A DNA stretch of 29,290 nucleotides from Syntrophaceae bacterium UBA2280 (GTDB taxonomy: Bacteria > Desulfobacterota > Syntrophia > Syntrophales > Smithellaceae), in NCBI GenBank assembly GCA_002347685.1, contig DDWS01000066.1, positions 25,068 through 54,357 of the forward strand, read 5' to 3'. Below are positions 23,978 to 29,290 of this stretch, in pieces (positions within the stretch are counted from its first letter, which is position 1; every line of letters begins with the position of its first letter). Under the pieces are notes generated by a model. That model was not told the origin of the DNA. It saw only the letters and a list, made by a program, of their open reading frames with translations, and ran no database searches. The position numbers and the translations under genes were made by a program.

Positions 23978-24118
23978 TTATGACGCGAATTTATAACATG
24001 GCCCCTTATCCTGGGCAATGACAAATTTCCGTATGCAGCGATAATACTTCAAAACAAAAGGCAGCCGCCGGACCATCTGTTCGATACGCCCCGCATACTG
24101 CCTTTTTCTTGCTTCCAT
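23978..24118 (-). CDS. Possible small basic protein (46 aa)
   Basis: A 46-codon frame lies neatly in the 183-base gap between the purF-like gene and ispG, on the same strand, with about 21 bases free on each side. The product is strongly basic (MEARKRQYAGRIEQMVRRLP, then KYYRCIRKF), with two cysteines. The ribosome site is weak (TTAGG). I do not recognise it; the fit between genes is the main support. Confidence 0.35.
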   Translation of the reverse strand: MEARKRQYAGRIEQMVRRLPFVLKYYRCIRKFVIAQDKGPCYKFAS

Positions 24119-24139
24119 GACCTAAAAGACCGGATCGCG

Positions 24140-25543
24140 TCAGGCACCCTGCCAGCAATACAAACACAGTTGGTCAGCAGGCAAACCGATTGCCTCAATC
24201 ATGTCTTCGATGAGCATGTATTTCAAAGACGTGACGTTTAAATCACGGCGGATCCAATCAATCATGCGTGCGTGTTTTTCGGTTGACCTGTCAAGATATT
24301 CTGACGGATCGTCAATGTCTTTACCTTCCAGTGCGCGAATGGCTTTACGGCAGGCCAGCTCAGCGGTGGTTCTCGTTGAAGATGCGTAAATACATGGAAA
24401 CATCAGGGGTGGGCAAGCCGGACGCACGTGAATCTCCTTGGCACCATTGTCCCACAATTTTTTTACCGTTAGATTTTTTAATTGCGTACCACGAACAATG
24501 GAATCGTCACAAATAATCATCCGGCTGCCGTTAATCACTTCCTGCACAGCGGAAAGTTTCATGGTCGCGACCAGATCCCTGATTTCCTGGGTTGGCGGCG
24601 TATAACTGCGTCCGTAACCGGGTGTATATTTCACCAAAGGCCGTCGATATGGGATTCCGGATTCCATCGCGTAACCGATCGCGTGACCGACACCCGAATC
24701 CGGTACGCCGGCAACAAAATCCGCCTGGACGTTGTCACGCCTGGCTAAATAACAACCGCACCGTTCCCTAGTGCGCTCGACACTGATGCCTTCATATGAG
24801 GATGAAGGTGACCCCGTGTAGATCCATAAAAATGAGCAGATTTTCTTTTCCGTGCCTTCGGGTTTGAGCTGTTTGATCCCTTCGGAAGAAAGCAACACAA
24901 TTTCACCGGGCCCCAAAAATTGCATAATTGAATAACCCAGATTCTCGAATGAACTTGCTTCCGTGGCCACAACAAATGATCTTTTTTGAGGGTCTTTGCT
25001 TTGCCCCAGCACCAGGGGAAAACGTCCAACCTTGTCTCTGGCCGCGTAGATGCCTTCGGGTGTCAGGACCAGGACACAGATAGAACCTTCTATGATCCCC
25101 CGCATGGACGCGATCCCTTCGACGATATTATCCCCGCGATTAATCAGCGAAGCGACGATTTCAGCATTATTGACACCGCCTCCTGCCATTTCGGTGAAAG
25201 ACGCACCTTCGTTGAGAAGTTCTCCTACCAGTTTATTTTTATTGGTAATTAATCCCGTGGCGACTACGGCGTAAAGACCAAACTTTGAGCGGAATATCAG
25301 CGGCTGAGGTGATTCGTCATCAATGGCGCCGATACCGGAGAGTCCTTCCATTTTTTTATAATCATCGACGAACCTTGATTTGAACTGCGCCTGAGAGATA
25401 CCATGAATCGTGTTGTAAAATCCTTTCTCACCGAAAACAGCCATTCCGCCGTGTTCCGTTCCCAGATGCGAATGATAATCCGTACCGTAAAAAAGCGTCT
25501 GAACACAACTGTCTGTCCCGACAACGCCGAAAAGACCGCCCAT
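24140..25543 (-). CDS. PurF-like amidophosphoribosyltransferase lacking the N-terminal Cys
   Basis: The 467-residue protein has the two-domain plan of glutamine PRPP amidotransferase, the first enzyme of purine synthesis. The N-terminal Ntn-type glutaminase region begins MGGLFGVVGTDSC instead of MCGI, so the catalytic Cys1 is replaced by Gly and the usual QHRGQ motif reads SHLGTEHGG. The start is fixed by a GGAAGGG site. The phosphoribosyltransferase part is intact, with the PRPP loop MIICDDSIVRGTQ. Cysteines in CSFLWIY, FPCIYA and CLYCW match those that hold a [4Fe-4S] cluster in Bacillus-type PurF. It may use free ammonia, work with another glutaminase, or do a different reaction. Similar MGG-type paralogs exist in other anaerobes. 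Confidence 0.85.
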   Translation of the reverse strand: MGGLFGVVGTDSCVQTLFYGTDYHSHLGTEHGGMAVFGEKGFYNTIHGISQAQFKSRFVDDYKKMEGLSGIGAIDDESPQPLIFRSKFGLYAVVATGLITNKNKLVGELLNEGASFTEMAGGGVNNAEIVASLINRGDNIVEGIASMRGIIEGSICVLVLTPEGIYAARDKVGRFPLVLGQSKDPQKRSFVVATEASSFENLGYSIMQFLGPGEIVLLSSEGIKQLKPEGTEKKICSFLWIYTGSPSSSYEGISVERTRERCGCYLARRDNVQADFVAGVPDSGVGHAIGYAMESGIPYRRPLVKYTPGYGRSYTPPTQEIRDLVATMKLSAVQEVINGSRMIICDDSIVRGTQLKNLTVKKLWDNGAKEIHVRPACPPLMFPCIYASSTRTTAELACRKAIRALEGKDIDDPSEYLDRSTEKHARMIDWIRRDLNVTSLKYMLIEDMIEAIGLPADQLCLYCWQGA

Positions 25544-25618
25544 TTTTTCCCTTCCTTCTGCCGTTCGCTACTTCATGCCCGCTTCACGAAAGCCAGGTTC
25601 AAAAGATTATTTCACACT

Positions 25619-26131
25619 CTACTTGTTGTTGCCGATAGGAAATTTTTCCAATAGTTTTTGATGAACATTTTCCGGCACAAGCCCTTTGACGACGCCTCCT
25701 AAACTTGCCACTTCCTTGATGAGCTTTGAACTGGTATAAAACCACCGAAATCCGCTCATCAGAAAAACCGTTTCAATATTCTTTGTCTGACGCCGGTTCA
25801 TCAACGCCATTTGAAATTCGTATTCAAAATCCGACAGCGCCCGCATACCGCGCAGGATCGTGCTTGCGCCGGTTTTCTTGAGATAATCAATCAGCAGGCC
25901 ATCGTGACAATCCACTTGGATTCCTTCGACGCCCTCAAATATTTCCCGGATAAACTCACACCGCTGCTCGACTGTAAAAAGGGAGGATTTGTTCGGGTTA
26001 TACGCAACCAGAACAATAATCTTATCGAATATTCGGCTGCCTCTTTTAATAATATCCACATGACCATTGGTGATCGGATCAAAAGAACCCGGATAAATCG
26101 CAACTTTGTTTTCGAATTTTTCTATTGCCAT
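25619..26131 (-). CDS. coaD: Phosphopantetheine adenylyltransferase
   Basis: This 170-residue enzyme joins ATP to 4'-phosphopantetheine in coenzyme A synthesis. The nucleotidyltransferase motif is YPGSFDPITNGHVDII (TxGH), and the second signature is FRWFYTSSKLIKEVASLGG, close to the family's ISSTxVRE. Length is typical. I chose MAIEKFENK, about nine residues before the first strand; the frame is open to 26197, but that would add 22 residues overlapping rsmD further. It overlaps the end of rsmD by ten bases, and rsmD-coaD is a common bacterial gene pair. Confidence 0.95.
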   Translation of the reverse strand: MAIEKFENKVAIYPGSFDPITNGHVDIIKRGSRIFDKIIVLVAYNPNKSSLFTVEQRCEFIREIFEGVEGIQVDCHDGLLIDYLKKTGASTILRGMRALSDFEYEFQMALMNRRQTKNIETVFLMSGFRWFYTSSKLIKEVASLGGVVKGLVPENVHQKLLEKFPIGNNK

Positions 26132-26682
26132 GCACCGTCCATCCTTAAAAAAGTTAATAAATTGTCGCCATAGTTTCTTTGATCCGATAACAGCCATCCA
26201 TCCGGAATGGAAGGCAGTGGCTCTCTTACGGAATGCTGAAAGACGATGATTCCACCTTCCCGTATCAGTGGATAGCGCCCCAATGCGGAAATCGTTTCCC
26301 CGATAAATCCTCTGTTGTATGGCGGGTCCGCGAATATCACGTCAAACCGCATGCTTTTTTCATAAAGATCGCGTAAAACCGATCGAACGTCGGCATGGAT
26401 CACCTCGCAGATGTCCGAAAAACCGCATAAGGAAATATTATCACGAATTACCCCGGCTAGTGATTTGTCTTTTTCAACCATAACGACTGACGAAGCTTTC
26501 CGACTGGCTGCCTCCAGGCCGACGGCTCCGGAACCGGCAAACAAATCCAGAAATAACCGGTCTGCCAAGGACTCCAGTATATTAAAAAGAGCCTGTCTTA
26601 AAAAATCGGACGTAGGCCTTTGAACAGATCCGGAAGGAAACTTCAGCGTCCTTCCTTTAGCGTCACCTCCGGTTATCCTCAT
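26122..26682 (-). CDS. rsmD: 16S rRNA (guanine966-N2)-methyltransferase
   Basis: The 186-residue SAM-dependent enzyme methylates G966 of 16S rRNA. MRITGGDAKGRTLKFPSG and RPTSDFLRQALFNIL at the N-terminus are characteristic of RsmD. The SAM-binding loop is FLDLFAGSGAVGLEA and the catalytic motif is FADPPYNRG. Length is normal. It lies between pssA and coaD on the same strand. Confidence 0.95.
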   Translation of the reverse strand: MRITGGDAKGRTLKFPSGSVQRPTSDFLRQALFNILESLADRLFLDLFAGSGAVGLEAASRKASSVVMVEKDKSLAGVIRDNISLCGFSDICEVIHADVRSVLRDLYEKSMRFDVIFADPPYNRGFIGETISALGRYPLIREGGIIVFQHSVREPLPSIPDGWLLSDQRNYGDNLLTFLRMDGAWQ

Positions 26683-26724
26683 GATGTCTCTTTGGAGTTT
26701 AAATGTCCCCCGGCCCAGGCACCT

Positions 26725-27495
26725 TTATTCGGCACTTTTGCTGCCTGTCGATTCTTTCAGATTCTTTTTTCGAATGAAACTGGTGATCCACCACAGGGGT
26801 CCGGAAATCGCATAGCTCACCATGATCAAAAAAATCGTCACTTCCGGCCTGTAAATGATGATGAGTATAATACCAACAACCAGAAGAAAAGACATAAAGG
26901 GCATGCGGGAAAAAAGCCTCATATCCTTTCCGCTGTAATATTTGACATTGCTGACCATCAGAAGAGCCAGAGCAATCACAAGCACCATTACGAGGGGATT
27001 GTGAAACGTTCCTTCAATACCGAAATAATCGAAAAAAATGACCGTCGTGGCGATCACTGCGGCGGCGGCCGGTATGGGCAGACCGTTGAATACCTTGCTG
27101 TCTATTAAACCGATTTGAATGTTGTAGCGCGCCAACCTTAAAGCACCGCAGGCCACAAACATGAAACCCGCCATCCAACCCAGTTTCCCGTAAAAAGACA
27201 TAGCCCACATGAAAGCCAGCAAAGCAGGCGCAACACCAAAAGCGATCAGATCGGACAGTGAATCATATTCCTCGCCGAACTTACTGGTTGTATTGGTTAT
27301 CCGTGCAATTCTTCCGTCGAGCGCGTCGAATACCATGGACACCAGTATGGCAATGGCAGCAATGAAAAACATTTCCTGGATGGAGGCGATTATGGAATAA
27401 AATCCCATAAATAAACTGGCAGTGGTAATCAGATTAGGCAGGACATAGATGCCTTTTTTAATGCGGATATTGCGGACACGGCCGTCTTTTTTCAT
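26725..27495 (-). CDS. pssA: CDP-diacylglycerol-serine O-phosphatidyltransferase
   Basis: The 256-residue integral membrane enzyme makes phosphatidylserine from CDP-diacylglycerol and serine. The CDP-alcohol phosphotransferase motif is complete: DALDGRIARITNTTSKFGEEYDSLSD, with the metal-binding aspartates. About seven or eight hydrophobic segments follow the family pattern of the short (Bacillus-type) subclass. It overlaps psd by four bases, so the two consecutive enzymes for phosphatidylethanolamine are co-translated. Confidence 0.95.
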   Translation of the reverse strand: MKKDGRVRNIRIKKGIYVLPNLITTASLFMGFYSIIASIQEMFFIAAIAILVSMVFDALDGRIARITNTTSKFGEEYDSLSDLIAFGVAPALLAFMWAMSFYGKLGWMAGFMFVACGALRLARYNIQIGLIDSKVFNGLPIPAAAAVIATTVIFFDYFGIEGTFHNPLVMVLVIALALLMVSNVKYYSGKDMRLFSRMPFMSFLLVVGIILIIIYRPEVTIFLIMVSYAISGPLWWITSFIRKKNLKESTGSKSAE

Positions 27496-28145
27496 GAAAG
27501 ATATCCTAACGGTGTCTTACCTGCCCGTACTTTATCGCCAATTTTAACGACAACCCGTGAGTCCGCAGGAAGAAATACTTCTACCCTGGAACCGAAACGG
27601 ATCAAACCGAATCGATCACCTTTGTTGATCATATCTCCCTCACGGACCCAGCAGACGATTCTTCTGGCAATCAGACCGGCAATCTGGACCACCCATATTT
27701 CCCGGCCTTCGCGTGTTCGGATCATGACCTCATTTCGCTCATTTTCGGCCGATGCCTTGTCCAGATTTGCTGACAGGAATTTACCCGGATGATATTGTAT
27801 CTTTTCAATGATTCCACCGCAAGGGACACGGTTGACGTGTACATTAAAAACATTCATAAAAATGCTGATCTTCCTGAAGCTGCCTTGAATGCTGCCGTTG
27901 ACTTCAACATCTTCAATCCTGATGACCCTGCCGTCCGCCGGACAGATAACCAGCCCGTCTTCGTCAATGAAATGACGTTTTGGATTTCGGAAGAAACAAA
28001 CAATAAAAATGGTAACACAAACCAGAATGACCGTTACAACCGCCAGGCCGAAAAAAGCGGCAACAACAGAGAGGATAAGTGAAATGATGATAAAGGGAAA
28101 TCCTTCGTATGCGATGATACTATCATGTTTCATAAAGTGTTTCAT
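27492..28145 (-). CDS. psd: Phosphatidylserine decarboxylase proenzyme (short type)
   Basis: This 217-residue enzyme converts phosphatidylserine to phosphatidylethanolamine. Two hydrophobic segments near the N-terminus (about 13-55) anchor it. The histidine of VFNVHVNRVPCGG and the FGSRVEVFLP motif near residue 182 are typical of the short PSD family. Self-cleavage at the Gly-Ser bond would give the pyruvoyl cofactor from that Ser. The start is preceded by GAGGAAAG. It is the first gene of the minus-strand cluster, with a promoter candidate just upstream. Confidence 0.94.
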   Translation of the reverse strand: MKHFMKHDSIIAYEGFPFIIISLILSVVAAFFGLAVVTVILVCVTIFIVCFFRNPKRHFIDEDGLVICPADGRVIRIEDVEVNGSIQGSFRKISIFMNVFNVHVNRVPCGGIIEKIQYHPGKFLSANLDKASAENERNEVMIRTREGREIWVVQIAGLIARRIVCWVREGDMINKGDRFGLIRFGSRVEVFLPADSRVVVKIGDKVRAGKTPLGYLS

Positions 28146-28166
28146 CTTTCCTCAAATAAGATTTTG

Positions 28167-28195
28167 TTGATATATGAATTGAGCGCTATTGTCAA
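28167..28195 (-). promoter_or_regulatory. Sigma-70-type promoter candidate for the psd cluster
   Basis: On the - strand, TTGACA (28195-28190) is followed after 17 bases by TATCAA (28172-28167), about 20 bases before the psd start. The -35 box is perfect and the -10 box is weak. Confidence 0.5.
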
Positions 28196-28228
28196 TGAAT
28201 CTTTGACGAATGGATTCATAGTAACATC

Positions 28229-28256
28229 TTGACATTATAACCCGAAGCCATATATT
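28229..28256 (+). promoter_or_regulatory. Sigma-70-type promoter for the redox pair
   Basis: TTGACA at 28229-28234 and TATATT at 28251-28256 are 16 bases apart, with the glutaredoxin ribosome site (GGGAGG, 28271-28276) shortly downstream. It diverges from the psd promoter. Confidence 0.6.
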
Positions 28257-28283
28257 GAGGAATAAATATCGGGAGGATTGAAC

Positions 28284-28535
28284 ATGTCGTCTAAAGTAAA
28301 AATATATACATTGAGCACATGCAGCCACTGCAAAGCGGCTAAAAATTTCTTAAGTGAGAACAAAGTCTTGTTTGATGCAACCGAAGTTGACCTGCTTACG
28401 GGGGCCGAAAGGGAAGCTGTTTTAAATGAAGTGGTTCAATATAATCCTCAGCGTTCCTTCCCGACCATCGTGATCGGTGAGAAAATCATCATCGGATTCA
28501 AGGAAAACGACATTCGGGAGGCATTAGGCATCTGA
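28284..28535 (+). CDS. Glutaredoxin-family thiol oxidoreductase
   Basis: The 83-residue protein has a thioredoxin fold with active site CSHC (Cys13, Cys16) in IYTLSTCSHCKAAKNFL and the cis-proline in SFPTIVIG, followed by IIGFKENDIREALG. It should carry out dithiol-disulfide exchange in the cytoplasm. The ATG at 28284 has GGGAGG seven bases upstream; a TTG two codons earlier overlaps that site. Its stop overlaps the next start (TGATG), tying it to the FTR subunit, which may be its reductant or partner. Confidence 0.92.
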   Translation: MSSKVKIYTLSTCSHCKAAKNFLSENKVLFDATEVDLLTGAEREAVLNEVVQYNPQRSFPTIVIGEKIIIGFKENDIREALGI

Positions 28536-28867
28536 TGACGGCAGATGATCTTTATCAATTACTGAAGAAAGCTCAGGAACCCAAGGGATACTTCTTCAAT
28601 GGGGACAAAGGTTGGGTTTTACCTATTTTACATGATATGCTGGTGAACAAGGCACGTTACGGGTATACCTCCTGCCCCTGCCGATTGGCCTCGGGTGACC
28701 GCGAGAAGGATCGGGATATTATTTGTCCGTGTGTCTATCGGGAAGCGGATGTCGGTGAATACGGAAGCTGCTATTGCAATCTTTATGTTTCACAAGACTG
28801 GAACGAAAACAAGATCCTCAGGCGGTATGTTCCGGAAAGACGTCCCCCGGATAAGACTTTTTTTTAA
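28535..28867 (+). CDS. Ferredoxin-thioredoxin reductase catalytic subunit
   Basis: This 110-residue iron-sulfur protein passes electrons from ferredoxin to a disulfide in a thioredoxin-like partner. All three Cys-X-Cys pairs of FTR-beta are present: CPC (Cys47, Cys49), CPC (Cys64, Cys66) and CYC (Cys79, Cys81), which together hold the [4Fe-4S] cluster and the redox disulfide. The plant-type variable subunit is absent, as in other anaerobes with this gene. Overlap with the glutaredoxin gene suggests that protein is the substrate. Confidence 0.93.
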   Translation: MTADDLYQLLKKAQEPKGYFFNGDKGWVLPILHDMLVNKARYGYTSCPCRLASGDREKDRDIICPCVYREADVGEYGSCYCNLYVSQDWNENKILRRYVPERRPPDKTFF

Positions 28868-28884
28868 AGTATTCATATAATTCA

Positions 28885-28915
28885 TTGACAAACCGCTCAA
28901 GTAACCATAAGTTAC
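28885..28915 (+). promoter_or_regulatory. Promoter candidate with inverted repeat
   Basis: TTGACA at 28885-28890 and a weak TAAGTT 17 bases later precede the last gene. The inverted repeat GTAAC-CATAA-GTTAC (28901-28915) overlaps the -10 region and could be an operator. Confidence 0.4.
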
Positions 28916-28947
28916 GTCCGATTTAACCAATGGAAAGGGTCGTTTTA

Positions 28948-29232
28948 ATGATCGATACTTACGTCTGTAAGAAAAAGGGGTGCCTGATCGCTGAAATCTG
29001 CACCGATACAACATGCGAATGGCGTTTAAAAAATGAAGCGTTTTTGAATTGCACCTGGGTCGCCTGTAATTATGGTCCGTTTACGCTTGAGGAAGTTGGC
29101 GACATGATGGGTGTTACCCGTGAACGTATCCGGCAGATCGAAGCCAAGGCGCTCAAAAAACTCCAGCATAAAAAAAGAAGAGATCAGTTAAAGGATTTCG
29201 CAACACCCGGAAACGACTGGGACTCGCTTTAG
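28948..29232 (+). CDS. Cys-rich protein with sigma-70 region 4 helix-turn-helix
   Basis: This 94-residue protein ends in an almost perfect sigma-70 region 4.2 motif, TLEEVGDMMGVTRERIRQIEAKAL, which in sigma factors binds the -35 element. Regions 1-3 are absent, so it cannot be a complete sigma factor. The first 40 residues hold six cysteines (7, 12, 18, 23, 35, 40), several four residues apart, suggesting a metal or Fe-S site. The start follows GGAAAGGG with eight-base spacing. Next to thiol-redox genes, it may be a redox- or metal-sensing regulator, but the family's function is not known to me. Confidence 0.78.
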   Translation: MIDTYVCKKKGCLIAEICTDTTCEWRLKNEAFLNCTWVACNYGPFTLEEVGDMMGVTRERIRQIEAKALKKLQHKKRRDQLKDFATPGNDWDSL

Positions 29233-29290
29233 TGTTTGTGCTCTTCAGAATCACCGCTCACTCTCTCTCAACAAGAATACCGGCGGAAAG

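Overview
The window looks like a chromosomal segment of a strictly anaerobic Gram-negative bacterium, most likely a Desulfobacterota (former Deltaproteobacteria, Syntrophales-like) genome. This is inferred from gene content: a lipoprotein with an OmpA domain, PssA/Psd phospholipid synthesis, the MEP pathway gene ispG, a free-standing ferredoxin-thioredoxin reductase catalytic subunit and a PAS-rich hybrid kinase. No rRNA or marker phylogeny is available here.

Layout. (1) 85-8652, host: a hybrid sensor kinase (-); a tightly spaced (+) group of a YheT-type hydrolase, a Nudix hydrolase and a HAD phosphatase, followed by a phosphomannomutase; a small P-loop kinase (-); and a lipoprotein with a C-terminal OmpA domain (+) ending in a strong bidirectional terminator. 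(2) 8644-16825, an integrated element of about 8.1 kb bounded by a perfect 55-bp direct repeat, the 3' part of a tRNA-Pro(UGG) gene. It carries, all on the + strand, a P4-type tyrosine recombinase, an AlpA-like regulator, a CHC2 zinc-finger primase-like protein, a DUF3987-like replication ATPase, a run of small translationally coupled genes, an HK97-fold major capsid protein, a hairpin-rich non-coding stretch, a small-terminase-like protein and two more small genes, ending in a terminator. No large terminase, portal, protease or tail gene is present, so it resembles a capsid-encoding phage satellite or a severely reduced prophage. (3) 16777-28145, a compact minus-strand housekeeping cluster, in transcription order psd, pssA, rsmD, coaD, a purF-like gene, a possible 46-codon gene, ispG, proS, a rel/spoT gene, an amidase, rph, rdgB and tRNA-Pro. 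(4) 28146-29232, a divergent (+) redox module: a glutaredoxin-like protein overlapping an FTR catalytic subunit, then a small cysteine-rich protein with a sigma-70 region 4 helix-turn-helix.

How it works together. The element inserted downstream of the last gene of the housekeeping cluster (tRNA-Pro) and restored the tRNA with its own copy of the 3' part, leaving a 3' fragment at the far end next to its integrase. Its replication genes, GCGC repeat array and dyads next to int and alpA suggest regulated excision and replication. Its capsid and TerS-like genes suggest it builds or remodels particles, with the remaining packaging and tail functions supplied by a helper phage.
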